The notes: generated by a model from the sequence alone, not told the origin. DNA of 64,000 nt from an uncultured Aquimarina sp. (GCA_947495425.1 CANLYR010000008.1:62001-126000), one strand, 5' to 3'; shown: positions 1-8,959, numbered from the stretch's first letter. Translations and numbers: made by a program.

Positions 1-2054
1 TCGACCTGTTCAAGGATTTTAATTTTAACCTTTTGCCTACAAGTATTTCTGTAAGCTCTAATATCAACAGGCAATACAATGAACAATCTTTTAGGGATAT
101 CACACTTGGGCCGGATGATATAAGATCGCCAACATTGTTTCAGCGTAATTTTCTTTTTGATTGGCAATATGGTGTTAATTATAATTTGACAAAATCATTA
201 AATCTAAACTTTACTTCATCCAACAACCGTATTGTCAAAAATTTTATTGATGAAAATAATGTCGTCGATAATACTATTGATGTATGGAGTGGTTTTTTCG
301 AAATAGGTGATCCCAATACATTAAATCAACAACTTCAGGTTAATTATGAAATCCCATTTAAGAAAATACCTGTATTTAAATTTATGCGGGCCACGTATTC
401 TTACAATGCAGACTTTCAGTGGGTAAAAGGGAGTGAAGCATTAAAAACACTTGAAGGTATCCCTGATTTAGGAAATACAATTCAGAACGCTAACGTACAT
501 ACTATAAATGGTTCATTGGATATGAATACGTTGTATAAATATGTAGGATTGACCAAAAAGAAGCCAGGACGTAAAAACGTAAAAAGAGAAAAGAAGTCAA
601 AAGGAAAAGAAGGAAAAGAAGGAAAAGGAAAAGATGGAGTAACAAGTGTTAGTGAAAATAAGACCACTCCAAAAAATGCCACCAAAACGCGTAGAGGAAA
701 ACTAAGTGTTGGGGATAAGGTATTTAATACAGTAGTCGGATTAGCTACTGCTGTAAAAAAGGTAAACATAAATTATCAACAGGATAACGGAATTTTTCTA
801 CCAGGATACACCAGAGAGCCTGGTTTTGTAGGAACTTTAAAACCTACAGTTGGTTTTACTTTTGGTAGTCAGGCAGAAATAAGAGATATAGCAGCACGCA
901 ATGGCTGGCTTACCCTATATGACGATTTTAACGAGCAATATCAAGAGGTAGAAGGAAGGCAACTTAATATTCAGGCCTCTTTAGGATTATTAAAAGACCT
1001 TAAGATTGATATAAGTGCAACTAGAAATTATTCTGAAACCTATACCGAAAATTACCGTGTAAATAGCGATTTAGAGTATCAATCACTTACACCAAATACA
1101 TTTGGGAACTTTACAGTTTCTACCTTGCTTATCAAAACAGCATTTAGTACAAGTGATGAATTTAATTCTGAAGCTTTTGATGAGTTCAGAGAGAATAGAT
1201 TGATTGTAGCAAGGCGTTTGGCAATAGAGCGTGGTGATAACCCAAATAATACTGATGAAGAAGGTTTTCCGGTTGGCTACGGCAAAACCAACCAAGCTGT
1301 TTTATTACCTGCGTTTTTGGCAGCATATTCTGGATCAGATGCCTCCAAAGTTCAAAAAGGAGCGTTTAGAGATATTCCGCTACCAAACTGGGATTTGAAG
1401 TACACCGGGTTGATGAACCTAAAATGGTTTAAGAAGCGATTCAAGCGTTTTTCTGTAGCACACGGATATCGTGCAAATTATACAATTAATCAGTTTCAAA
1501 CCAATCTTGAATTTGAGGGCAGTGAATTTGATGAAGGGGGGAATTATAGAAATCCCATATTATACTCTAATATTAACCTAACAGAACAGTTCAGTCCGTT
1601 AGTACGATTAGATATGGAAATGAAAAGTTCAATAAAAATTCTGGCAGAATGGAAGAAAGATCGTGCTTTGTCCTTAAGTTTTGATAATAATCTCCTCACA
1701 GAAATTCAAGGTAATGAATATATCATCGGTTTGGGGTACAGATTACAAGACCTAACTTTTGCCACCAGAATTTCGGGAAGAAAACAGATTATAAAAAGTG
1801 ATCTTAATCTTAGGGCAGATTTATCATTACGCCAAAATGAGACGCTAATACGATATTTAGACCTAGAGAACAGTCAGGTTACAGCTGGTCAGGATATCTA
1901 TGGATTGAAACTTACTGCTGATTATGCGTTGAGTAAAAACCTAACGGCGTTATTCTTTTATGATCACACATTCTCAGAGTATTCTATATCTACTGCTTTT
2001 CCTCAAACTACTATACGAGGTGGGTTTACATTGCGTTATAATTTTGGAAATTAA
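1..2054 (+). CDS. sprA: Cell-surface gliding/T9SS translocon protein SprA, C-terminal part (5' truncated by window edge)
   Basis: This is the C-terminal third or less of SprA, the very large outer-membrane beta-barrel that forms the type IX secretion channel and is needed for gliding in Flavobacteriia. The listed start at 33 is only an internal TTG; the frame is open to the window edge (DLFKDFNFNLLP precedes it), so the gene begins outside. The residues show many alternating amphipathic strands and end on a barrel-like FTLRYNFGN. A lysine/glycine-rich low-complexity loop (KSKGKEGKEGKGKDG) interrupts the barrel around residues 175-225 of the visible part. Neighbours gcvH and vanZ downstream match the order usual for sprA in Flavobacteriaceae. 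The family call rests on recognised sequence and context; the N-terminal repeats cannot be seen. Confidence 0.9.
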   Translation, partial: DLFKDFNFNLLPTSISVSSNINRQYNEQSFRDITLGPDDIRSPTLFQRNFLFDWQYGVNYNLTKSLNLNFTSSNNRIVKNFIDENNVVDNTIDVWSGFFEIGDPNTLNQQLQVNYEIPFKKIPVFKFMRATYSYNADFQWVKGSEALKTLEGIPDLGNTIQNANVHTINGSLDMNTLYKYVGLTKKKPGRKNVKREKKSKGKEGKEGKGKDGVTSVSENKTTPKNATKTRRGKLSVGDKVFNTVVGLATAVKKVNINYQQDNGIFLPGYTREPGFVGTLKPTVGFTFGSQAEIRDIAARNGWLTLYDDFNEQYQEVEGRQLNIQASLGLLKDLKIDISATRNYSETYTENYRVNSDLEYQSLTPNTFGNFTVSTLLIKTAFSTSDEFNSEAFDEFRENRLIVARRLAIERGDNPNNTDEEGFPVGYGKTNQAVLLPAFLAAYSGSDASKVQKGAFRDIPLPNWDLKYTGLMNLKWFKKRFKRFSVAHGYRANYTINQFQTNLEFEGSEFDEGGNYRNPILYSNINLTEQFSPLVRLDMEMKSSIKILAEWKKDRALSLSFDNNLLTEIQGNEYIIGLGYRLQDLTFATRISGRKQIIKSDLNLRADLSLRQNETLIRYLDLENSQVTAGQDIYGLKLTADYALSKNLTALFFYDHTFSEYSISTAFPQTTIRGGFTLRYNFGN

Positions 2055-2194
2055 AATGTATAGACAGTTTTTCTGGAACACAGGGTCAATACTTAATTTT
2101 TGATATTTTTTTGGCTAGTTTTCTTAATATCTAACAAAATAGATTTATTTTCGTCTTCAAAAATTAATAAGAACTTAATAAATACATTTTTCGG

Positions 2195-2575
2195 ATGAAT
2201 ATTCCTTCAGAATTAAAGTATACTAAAGATCACGAATGGATCAAAATTGATGGAGAGGTTGCAACAGTTGGGATAACTGATTTTGCACAGGGCGAGTTAG
2301 GAGATATCGTTTATGTAGAAGTAGAAACCGTTGGTGAAGAACTTGATCAAGAAGAAGTTTTTGGTACAGTAGAAGCTGTGAAAACTGTTTCGGATTTATT
2401 TCTTCCGTTAACCGGTGAGATCATCGAATTCAATGAGGCCTTGGAAAGCGACCCAGAATTAGTAAATAGTGATCCTTATGGAGCAGGGTGGATGGTAAAA
2501 ATTAAGATTTCAGATCCATCACAAGTTGATGACTTATTATCCTCAGATGGTTATAAAGAGATTATTGCTGCATAA
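2195..2575 (+). CDS. gcvH: Glycine cleavage system H protein
   Basis: Lipoyl carrier protein of the glycine cleavage complex, which shuttles the aminomethyl group from the P protein to the T protein in the cytoplasm. The protein is 126 aa, the normal length. It has the usual N-terminal YTKDHEWI block and the lipoylation loop [11 protein letters not shown], with the modified lysine at about residue 63. Its ATG lies 140 nt after the sprA stop. The 3' end overlaps the following VanZ-like gene by about 29 nt, suggesting co-transcription. The other gcv genes are not in this window, which is common in Bacteroidota. Confidence 0.96.
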   Translation: MNIPSELKYTKDHEWIKIDGEVATVGITDFAQGELGDIVYVEVETVGEELDQEEVFGTVEAVKTVSDLFLPLTGEIIEFNEALESDPELVNSDPYGAGWMVKIKISDPSQVDDLLSSDGYKEIIAA

Positions 2576-2969
2576 ATATCCTTTGCCATTAGTTATTTTA
2601 ACTACAGGTATAATAACATGGGCATCCTTGGCACGATTTTCAAATCCAATTGATTTTAACGTACAGGGAAGTGATAAAATCGCACACTGTATCGCATATT
2701 TTGTTTTTGCCATGGTATGGTTCTCTTTTTTCTTTTTTGCTAAAAGAGGAGAGCGCTATTTCAAGCAAAGTATAATTAAAACCTCAATGGTTTGCTTTTT
2801 ATATGGTCTGCTCATGGAGGTACTTCAATTTCTTTTGACGAGTTACCGTAGTTTAGAGCTATATGATGTATTTGCAAATACAAGTGGTATAATTTTTGCT
2901 GTTCTTTTATTGAAAGCGTTTGAAAATAAACTAATTAGGTTTAAAGAAGATAAGCACAAAATAAAGTAA
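2547..2969 (+). CDS. VanZ-like family membrane protein
   Basis: A small membrane protein of about 140 aa with four predicted hydrophobic segments and a VanZ-like pattern: the short [13 protein letters not shown] segment and a second charged motif, [27 protein letters not shown]. VanZ-like proteins are widespread; the founding member gives low-level teicoplanin resistance, but the biochemical role in Bacteroidota is unknown. I place the start at the ATG at 2547 ([11 protein letters not shown]) rather than the track's 2526, because it gives a shorter overlap with gcvH and a better N-terminus. No terminator is evident before tonB. Confidence 0.8.
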   Translation: MVIKRLLLHKYPLPLVILTTGIITWASLARFSNPIDFNVQGSDKIAHCIAYFVFAMVWFSFFFFAKRGERYFKQSIIKTSMVCFLYGLLMEVLQFLLTSYRSLELYDVFANTSGIIFAVLLLKAFENKLIRFKEDKHKIK

Positions 2970-3114
2970 ACAAGGATTTTATAGTTAATTTTCATGTCAA
3001 AAATAAAGTAAGGTAAACGTTAAAAAATTTATTTTTTGTCTTACATTTCTATCTTTAGTTGGAAAATACAAAAGAAATTAGCTATTTTAGCAATCCTATA
3101 ACATAATATATAAT

Positions 3115-3840
3115 ATGGAACCAAAGAAAAATCCTAAAGCAGATTTAACTAGAAGAAGTACCCTTTTCCTTCAATTGGGGCTTATTGTAGTTCTTTTGAT
3201 AACATGGCAAGGTATAGAGTGGAAAACTTACGATAGAAGTAATATTGATATAGGTCAAGTTAATCTTGATGAGTTAGAAGAAGAAGATGTTCCGATTACT
3301 CAGAATCTAAATACACCACCTCCACCTCCACCACCTCCACCTGCTCCAGAAATAATTGATGTAGTTGAAGATGAAGAAGAAGTAGAGGAGACGATTATAG
3401 AATCTACAGAAACAAATCAGGAAGAAGAAATAGTTGAAGTAGAAGAAGTTGAGGATGTTTCTGACGATGAAGAAATTGCTGATGTTCCATTTGCAGTTAT
3501 CGAAAATGTGCCAATTTTCCCAGGTTGTGAAAAAGCTGGTGGTAATGCTGCAAAAAAGAAATGTATGAGTGATAAGGTTAAGAAATTTGTTAACCGTAAG
3601 TTTAATACAGAACTTGGTAGTGAGTTGGGTCTTTCTGGTGTAAATAGAATTTATGTTAGATTCAAAATAGACCGATCAGGTAATATAGTAGGTGTTCAGG
3701 CTAGAGGGCCGCATCCAAGATTAGAAAAAGAAGCACAACGTGTAATTAAGCTATTGCCTAAAATGACTCCAGGTAAGCAAAGAGGAAAAGCAGTAGGGGT
3801 ATTATATTCGTTACCGATAGTTTTTCAAGTACAAGACTAA
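3115..3840 (+). CDS. tonB: Energy transducer TonB (proline-rich type)
   Basis: An inner-membrane-anchored periplasm-spanning protein that transmits proton-motive force from ExbB/ExbD to outer-membrane TonB-dependent receptors. It has a short cytoplasmic N-terminus, one membrane segment (about residues 18-35), a run of nine prolines near residue 70, a very acidic Glu/Asp-rich spacer, and a C-terminal TonB domain (about 126-241) starting VPIFPGCEKAGG and ending SLPIVFQVQD. The paired cysteines in the FPGC...KKC part are typical of Bacteroidota TonB. A rho-independent terminator follows, and a paralogue lies immediately downstream. exbB/exbD are not in the window, so partner specificity is unknown. 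Confidence 0.88.
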   Translation: MEPKKNPKADLTRRSTLFLQLGLIVVLLITWQGIEWKTYDRSNIDIGQVNLDELEEEDVPITQNLNTPPPPPPPPPAPEIIDVVEDEEEVEETIIESTETNQEEEIVEVEEVEDVSDDEEIADVPFAVIENVPIFPGCEKAGGNAAKKKCMSDKVKKFVNRKFNTELGSELGLSGVNRIYVRFKIDRSGNIVGVQARGPHPRLEKEAQRVIKLLPKMTPGKQRGKAVGVLYSLPIVFQVQD

Positions 3841-3864
3841 AAAGAAAATACGTTTTAAAATATT

Positions 3865-3902
3865 AGAATCCCGTCACAGTTATGTAGACGGGATTCTTTT
3901 TT
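3865..3902 (+). terminator. Rho-independent terminator after tonB
   Basis: An 11-bp perfect stem AGAATCCCGTC / GACGGGATTCT with an 11-nt loop runs straight into a T run, 24 nt after the tonB stop. It separates the first tonB from its paralogue. Confidence 0.9.
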
Positions 3903-3950
3903 GGTATGCTTGTTGATTTAGAATTAATTGTAACGTTAAAACTAAATATT

Positions 3951-4691
3951 ATGAGTAACAAGCACGATGCTAATGTACGAAAAAGTACATTGGTGAATTT
4001 TCAGATTGGACTTATAGCAAGTCTATTATTTACCTATTTAATGTTTGAGGTGTACACGGCTAAAAAAAGTATTGTCGTAAATGCGGAGCCTCCTAATACT
4101 TTTGAGAACACCACATTTACAATGGGCGAATTCGAAGTTGAAAAAGTACCTAAAAAAGAATTGGCAATCAAGAAAGAGCCAGTAGTACACCCAACGAAGT
4201 TTATTGTAAAAGATGATGATGAAAAATTATCAGAATTAGAAAAAGAGTTTGTAACCGATGAGCCTTCGAATGTTGAAGTAGCGCCTAGTATAGGCTCTAT
4301 TATTGATATCGATAGCGATGAAGATAACATTTCTGTTGATTTTAGAGTAGTAGAAGATGTTCCTGTGTTCCCAGGATGTGAAAAAATGGGGACAAATGAA
4401 GAAAAGGCAGCCTGTTTTTCTGAAAAGATAGGAAAAATTGTTTCAAAAAGGTTTAATACAGATCTAGGAGAAAGGTATGGCTTGAGCGGACTTCAGCGAA
4501 TTTATACTTTGTTTGAAGTGTCATCAGATGGAACAATTCAGAATATTAGAATAAGAGCTCCACATCCTAAGCTCAAAAAAGAAGCCGAAAGAGTAATTAA
4601 TCTCTTTCCCGAAATGACTCCTGGTAAACAGCGAGGTAGACCGGTTACCGTAACATACCAATTACCCATTGTTTTTAAAATTCAAGATTAG
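3951..4691 (+). CDS. TonB-family paralogue without the polyproline stretch
   Basis: Second TonB-like protein (246 aa from the ATG at 3951; the track start at 3906 adds an unlikely 15-residue leader lying against the terminator). It has one membrane segment (about residues 15-31), a charged spacer of about 90 residues with almost no proline, and a C-terminal domain closely related to the upstream protein (VPVFPGCEKMG, GLSGLQRIYTLFEV, MTPGKQRGRPVTVTYQLPIVFKIQD). The spacer lacks the rigid Pro-rich stretch that normally lets TonB span the periplasm. It is probably a tandem duplicate of tonB that has diverged. Whether it still energises receptors is unclear. Confidence 0.8.
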   Translation: MSNKHDANVRKSTLVNFQIGLIASLLFTYLMFEVYTAKKSIVVNAEPPNTFENTTFTMGEFEVEKVPKKELAIKKEPVVHPTKFIVKDDDEKLSELEKEFVTDEPSNVEVAPSIGSIIDIDSDEDNISVDFRVVEDVPVFPGCEKMGTNEEKAACFSEKIGKIVSKRFNTDLGERYGLSGLQRIYTLFEVSSDGTIQNIRIRAPHPKLKKEAERVINLFPEMTPGKQRGRPVTVTYQLPIVFKIQD

Positions 4692-4713
4692 GATAATCTA
4701 GTTGATGATATGT

Positions 4714-4766
4714 TATACTAAACAGCGTCGAGAAAAATGTACCTTTCTCGACGCTGCTTAGTATAT
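4714..4766. terminator. Bidirectional terminator between the tonB paralogue and the MBL hydrolase
   Basis: A long near-perfect inverted repeat with core AGCGTCGAGAAA / TTTCTCGACGCT, extended by flanking TATACTAA / TTAGTATA, lies between two convergent genes. The stem could end transcription from both sides. Confidence 0.8.
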
Positions 4767-4777
4767 TAGAAATGAAA

Positions 4778-5656
4778 TCATTTCTCTTGGTTTGTGAGAC
4801 TCTGATAGACGGTTTTTCGCATGTTTTCAGCATTAATGTAACCATTACCATATCCTTTTACGTCATAAGTCGCGGTTAATGATGTGTTTTTTACGACATC
4901 TTCTTCAGATTTTCCTTTATCAATTTCTTTTTGAATGGTAGCAGTTATTTCTTTTAGCATTTTTAAAAATGCCTCCAAATCTTTTTTGTTAGCTAACTTC
5001 CCGTGTCCCGGGATGATTTTGGTGTCTTCATTTATAATCATTAATGCTTTTTCCGAGGCTTTTATGTAACCTCTAATACTTCCGCCTGATTTTAAGTCTA
5101 TATATGGATATCGACCATTAAAAAATGTATCTCCCATATGTAATACATTTCCATTAACAAAATACACCATGGTATCACCATCTGTATGTGCATTATGTAT
5201 ATGAAAAGCATGTATATCCTCGTCTTTAAAATACAGCTGTATCCCCTCATCAAATGTTATCACCGGCAAAGATTCAGAAACTACACCTCCGTTTTTGTCC
5301 TGTTTACTTATTATTCTAGATCTTACATTCTTCTGAGCAAAAATAGTAGCTCCTTGATTCGCCATATTTTTATTGCCTCCAGTATGATCTCCATGAAAGT
5401 GGGTGTTTATGACCATAGTAACAGGCTGGTCGCTTATCGCTTTCAAGCTCTCAAAAATTTTATCCGACAAGCGAGCAAACTGATCATCAATAATAAATAA
5501 CCCTTTTTCGTTATTAAAAACACCAATATTACCTCCTTGACCAGTAAGCATATAAATATTTTCTGATATTTGATCCGTTATCATAGTAACTTCCTTTCTT
5601 TGTGCGCTAGTAGTGATCCAGAATAACGATAACCCCAAAATAAATAGTCTTTTCAT
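4778..5656 (-). CDS. Exported MBL-fold metallohydrolase (B3/SoxH-like)
   Basis: A periplasmic metallo-beta-lactamase-fold hydrolase of 292 aa with a Sec signal peptide (residues 1-18, cleavage after TTSA). The zinc motif THFHGDHTGG sits at residues 85-94, a later HNAHTDGD supplies the H196-type ligand, and PGHGKL the H263-type ligand. The HxHxDH pattern without the B1 cysteine resembles subclass B3 and the wider group of periplasmic hydrolases such as SoxH/quinoprotein-relay proteins. The substrate cannot be read from sequence, and I would not call it an antibiotic-resistance gene. It is monocistronic, convergent with the tonB paralogue and divergent from the heme O synthase gene. Confidence 0.82.
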   Translation of the reverse strand: MKRLFILGLSLFWITTSAQRKEVTMITDQISENIYMLTGQGGNIGVFNNEKGLFIIDDQFARLSDKIFESLKAISDQPVTMVINTHFHGDHTGGNKNMANQGATIFAQKNVRSRIISKQDKNGGVVSESLPVITFDEGIQLYFKDEDIHAFHIHNAHTDGDTMVYFVNGNVLHMGDTFFNGRYPYIDLKSGGSIRGYIKASEKALMIINEDTKIIPGHGKLANKKDLEAFLKMLKEITATIQKEIDKGKSEEDVVKNTSLTATYDVKGYGNGYINAENMRKTVYQSLTNQEK

Positions 5657-5845
5657 AAAAAGTGAGTGTGCTTTTGTATTGTATTTTTTGTCAAATTTAA
5701 TTTACAAAAATTACTGCTTTTACATGAGTATTGAAATTTAAATACTTCTATACAGTTTGCTAACCATCAAAGTGTTCTAAAAGCCTTGCCTATGGTGATT
5801 AATTATCTTAGACAGTTGTTAAAAGATGAATTATAAATAAGCATA

Positions 5846-5878
5846 AGTTGTCTAAAAGTCTTTTAAGATATATCTTTG
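5846..5878 (+). promoter_or_regulatory. Bacteroidota-type promoter for ctaB/cytochrome oxidase genes
   Basis: An exact -7 element TATCTTTG (5871-5878, consensus TAnnTTTG) is preceded at about 20 nt by AGTTG (-33 element). The predicted start near 5885 gives a leader of about 25 nt before the GTG codon at 5909, which supports that non-ATG start. Confidence 0.65.
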
Positions 5879-5908
5879 CACAACTTTTAAAGAAGCTAAT
5901 AAGATAAC

Positions 5909-6820
5909 GTGCAAAATTTGAGCATATCCCAAATTAATACTGCTAAAGTTTCTGTTATTCAGGATTTTAAAGAAATTACAAAAATGCGTTTGGCATTGAG
6001 TGTTGTTTTTTCCTCTGTAGCAGGATACTTATTGGGTGTCGAAACTATTTCATGGAGTACGCTTCTGCTTTTGTCTGTCGGGGGGTATTTTATGGTTGGT
6101 GCATCGAATGCATTTAATCAGATTATCGAAAGAGATTTAGATAAGTTGATGGATCGCACCAAGAACAGACCTATTCCATCAGGGAGAATGTCGGTGAATA
6201 CTGCTTTTGCGATTGCAACTCTTTTTACAATTGCAGGGATCACAGTGCTGTATACCATAAACCCACAAACTGCAATGTTTGGTGCAATTTCGATATTCAT
6301 TTATGTGAGCTTGTATACACCTTTGAAAACAAAGACACCTTTGTCTGTATTTGTAGGAGCAATTCCTGGTGCAATTCCATTTATGCTGGGGTGGGTAGCT
6401 GCTACGAATGATTTTGGAATAGAACCGGGAACCTTGTTTATGGTTCAGTTTTTTTGGCAGTTTCCACATTTTTGGGCAATAGGTTGGTTTTTGTACGACG
6501 ACTATAAAAAAGGAGGGTTTTTTATGCTTCCTACAGGAAAAAGAGATAAAGGAACCGCTACTCAGGTTTTGATTTATACCGTTTGGACTATAGTAACATC
6601 ACTAGTTCCTGTATTTGGAGTTACTGGTAAACTTTACATTACTCCAGTTTCTGGAGTGATTATTTTAATTTTAGGGTTAGTTTTATTAAGATCTGCTATT
6701 CGTTTATATAAAATTAAAGATGCAAAAACTGCAAAACAATTAATGATCATGAGTGTATTGTATATCACAATATTGCAAGTTATATATGTAGCGGATAAAT
6801 ATATTCGAATATGGATTTAA
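5909..6820 (+). CDS. ctaB: Protoheme IX farnesyltransferase (heme O synthase)
   Basis: A polytopic membrane prenyltransferase of the UbiA superfamily that adds farnesyl to heme b, giving heme O for heme-copper oxidases. The protein is 303 aa. The first Asp-rich catalytic motif NAFNQIIERDLDKLMDRTKNRP lies at about residues 67-88, and a second conserved patch YDDYKKGGFFMLP follows near 195-210. The GTG start at 5909 fits a promoter 30 nt upstream and includes the conserved FKEITKMRLALS. The gene overlaps the next oxidase subunit gene by 10 nt, so they are co-translated. The heme A synthase partner is not in this window. Confidence 0.95.
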   Translation: MQNLSISQINTAKVSVIQDFKEITKMRLALSVVFSSVAGYLLGVETISWSTLLLLSVGGYFMVGASNAFNQIIERDLDKLMDRTKNRPIPSGRMSVNTAFAIATLFTIAGITVLYTINPQTAMFGAISIFIYVSLYTPLKTKTPLSVFVGAIPGAIPFMLGWVAATNDFGIEPGTLFMVQFFWQFPHFWAIGWFLYDDYKKGGFFMLPTGKRDKGTATQVLIYTVWTIVTSLVPVFGVTGKLYITPVSGVIILILGLVLLRSAIRLYKIKDAKTAKQLMIMSVLYITILQVIYVADKYIRIWI

Positions 6821-7392
6821 CACAAGGAACAACACAAGAAAAAGTAAATAGATCTAAGAAAACCATGATGTGGTTTGCTATGGTAAGTATGGCTATGGTA
6901 TTTGCAGGACTTACGAGTGCATATGTAGTGAGTAAGAGTAGAAAAGATTGGTCAACCGACCTCGTTTTCCCTGAGGCCTTCATATACAGCATACTCGTTA
7001 TTGTAGCTAGTAGTATCACTTTTTACATGGTTAAAAAAGCAATTGAAAATGAGAATAGACAATTAGCTACGATCTTATTACTTTTAACTCTTACACTGGG
7101 AATCTCGTTCGTATTTCTTCAGTTTGAAGGTTTTTCTGATATAATAAGTCAAGGATATCATTTCACTGGACCAACATCAAATATCGTTACAACATTTATG
7201 TTTATCATTGTTGTAACACACCTAGCGCACATCATTGGAGGGCTTTTGGTGCTTTTGGTTGTAATTTATAATCATTTTAAACAAAAATATAAAAAAGGTA
7301 AGACTCTGGGATTAGAACTGGGTGCGATGTATTGGCATTTTGTTGATTTTCTGTGGGTTTATCTCTTTTTGTTTTTATATTTCGTAAAATAA
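6811..7392 (+). CDS. Heme-copper oxidase subunit III, short form
   Basis: A 193-aa membrane protein of the cytochrome c oxidase subunit III family with about five helices. The family signature is visible at the C-terminus as YWHFVDFLWVYLFLFLYF and in the middle as FTGPTSNIVTTFMFIIVVTHLAHIIGGL. It lacks the large soluble loop found in the next gene. The start overlaps the ctaB stop by 10 nt. Bacteroidota often carry two tandem subunit III genes here. It acts in the inner membrane with the catalytic subunit I, which is not in the window. Confidence 0.9.
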   Translation: MDLTQGTTQEKVNRSKKTMMWFAMVSMAMVFAGLTSAYVVSKSRKDWSTDLVFPEAFIYSILVIVASSITFYMVKKAIENENRQLATILLLLTLTLGISFVFLQFEGFSDIISQGYHFTGPTSNIVTTFMFIIVVTHLAHIIGGLLVLLVVIYNHFKQKYKKGKTLGLELGAMYWHFVDFLWVYLFLFLYFVK

Positions 7393-7532
7393 CTATTCGT
7401 TATTGATCAAAGATCAAAGAAATAGATTGCTTCATTGAATCCTAGTCAATTTAATTAAAAAATAAATTTGAGTAGATGAAATGATAAAATTGATTATTTT
7501 TGTGGAAAATTTAACAACACCAAATTCTTTAT

Positions 7533-8516
7533 ATGGAAACAACTGTTAATAAAACAGGTACAGAGGATAAAATCTGGGGAGGTGGCAATCAGCCACTAAA
7601 GGTGAGTTACGGAAAGATGATGATGTGGTTTTTTATCCTTTCGGATGCACTTACATTCTCAGGGTTTCTTGCCGCGTATGGATTTTCAAGATTTAAATTT
7701 ATTGATTCCTGGCCTATTGCCGATGAAGTGTTTAACCACTTTCCGTTTTTGCATGGCGTAGATGCACCTATGTATTATGTGGCTTTAATGACTTTTATAT
7801 TAATCTTTTCTTCTGTAACCATGGTACTAGCTGTAGATGCCGGGCACCACATGAAACAGAAAAAAGTAATTTTGTACATGTTTCTTACCATTATTGGTGG
7901 TGCTATTTTTGTTGGATCACAAGCGTGGGAGTGGAAAAACTTTATCAAAGGAGAGTATGGTGCTGTTGAAACAAAAGCAGGTCAGATATTACAATTTGTA
8001 GACGCTGAAGGGCATCGAGTAAAACTTGAAGAAATTGCGATCCTTAATACGAATAAAGAAAGAGTACAACACGAAGCAAAGAATGGTATTTGGTATCAGG
8101 GTGAAGCTACACTTCCTACATATACAATAGAGGAGATAAGAACGGGTTTTGCTAAACAAAATGATTTGTTGATAAGAATGCAAACGCTTACCGAAGATGG
8201 GCAGAAAACCGTTTTATCAAGGGAAGAATCATTAAAAAGATTAAATAACGATGCCATTGGTATCGTAGAGGGAGCTAATCTCTTACATAATGAGTACGGG
8301 ACTCCATTATTTGCCAATTTCTTTTTCTTTATCACAGGCTTTCACGGTTTTCACGTATTGTCAGGTGTACTTATTAATATTATTATCTTTATTAATGTAA
8401 TTCTAGGTACTTATGAAAGAAGAAAGAACTATGAAATGGTAGAAAAAGTTGGTTTGTACTGGCACTTTGTAGATTTGGTTTGGGTATTTGTATTTACATT
8501 CTTTTACCTGGTTTAA
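7533..8516 (+). CDS. Cytochrome c oxidase subunit III with large soluble insertion
   Basis: A 327-aa subunit III homologue. Hydrophobic segments occur near residues 28-50, 80-100, 112-130, 259-290 and 305-327, and the signature YWHFVDLVWVFVFTFFYLV ends the protein. Between the third and fourth helices is a hydrophilic stretch of about 120 residues (roughly 137-255, VETKAGQILQFVDAEGHRVKLEE...) that explains the extra length compared with the 190-aa paralogue upstream. A TATTTTTG -7 element at 7495-7502 may give an internal promoter. It probably forms part of the aerobic terminal oxidase. Confidence 0.92.
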   Translation: METTVNKTGTEDKIWGGGNQPLKVSYGKMMMWFFILSDALTFSGFLAAYGFSRFKFIDSWPIADEVFNHFPFLHGVDAPMYYVALMTFILIFSSVTMVLAVDAGHHMKQKKVILYMFLTIIGGAIFVGSQAWEWKNFIKGEYGAVETKAGQILQFVDAEGHRVKLEEIAILNTNKERVQHEAKNGIWYQGEATLPTYTIEEIRTGFAKQNDLLIRMQTLTEDGQKTVLSREESLKRLNNDAIGIVEGANLLHNEYGTPLFANFFFFITGFHGFHVLSGVLINIIIFINVILGTYERRKNYEMVEKVGLYWHFVDLVWVFVFTFFYLV

Positions 8517-8538
8517 TAAAAAATAGCAGATATATAAC

Positions 8539-8898
8539 ATGGCACACGATACAGCACATCACGAATCAAACATAGGAAAAATTTGGAAAGTATTCTTTTT
8601 ACTTTCTGTAATTACTATTGTAGAAGTAATTTTGGGTATTATTAAGCCCCCGTTTTTGGTTGAGACTACAGTGATTAGCATGAAATTACTGAACTGGATT
8701 TTTATTATCCTTACAATTTGGAAAGCTTATTACATTACATGGGCATTTATGCATATGGATGGTGAAACAAAAGGTCTTAGAAGATCTGTTGTTTGGACAG
8801 CAATTTTTCTTATCTGTTATTTGATTTTTATTCTCCTTACCGAAGGAGATTATATATATGAAGTATTTAAAGGAGGGTATAAAGCCTGGGACTTTTAA
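8539..8898 (+). CDS. Cytochrome c oxidase subunit IV family protein
   Basis: A small (119 aa) membrane subunit of the prokaryotic COX4 family that accompanies subunit III in aerobic oxidases. A His-rich N-terminus (MAHDTAHHESN) precedes about three hydrophobic helices, with the conserved WKAYYITWAFMHMDGETKGLRRSV loop in the middle. It starts 22 nt after subunit III and is followed by a strong terminator, so it closes the oxidase operon. Confidence 0.88.
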   Translation: MAHDTAHHESNIGKIWKVFFLLSVITIVEVILGIIKPPFLVETTVISMKLLNWIFIILTIWKAYYITWAFMHMDGETKGLRRSVVWTAIFLICYLIFILLTEGDYIYEVFKGGYKAWDF

Positions 8899-8928
8899 AT
8901 ACTATAATAGTATAGTTAAAAGCATTAT

Positions 8929-8959
8929 AAAAGACGGTTTTTTAAACCGTCTTTTTTTA
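8929..8959 (+). terminator. Rho-independent terminator after oxidase operon
   Basis: A 10-bp stem AAGACGGTTT / AAACCGTCTT with a short T-rich loop is followed by a run of T, about 30 nt after the subunit IV stop. Confidence 0.9.

Noticed and set aside
482-769. ORF of 95 aa on the minus strand
   Set aside because: It is antisense to the Lys/Gly-rich loop of sprA; the phenylalanine-rich product is an artefact of the low-complexity codons.
2959-3012. Direct repeat AAAATAAAGTAA near the end of the VanZ-like gene
   Set aside because: Two short AT-rich copies in an AT-rich gap are expected by chance and no element boundary is visible.
4778-5656. Beta-lactam resistance gene
   Set aside because: The HxHxDH zinc motif is shared by many MBL-fold hydrolases; no sequence feature ties it to beta-lactams.
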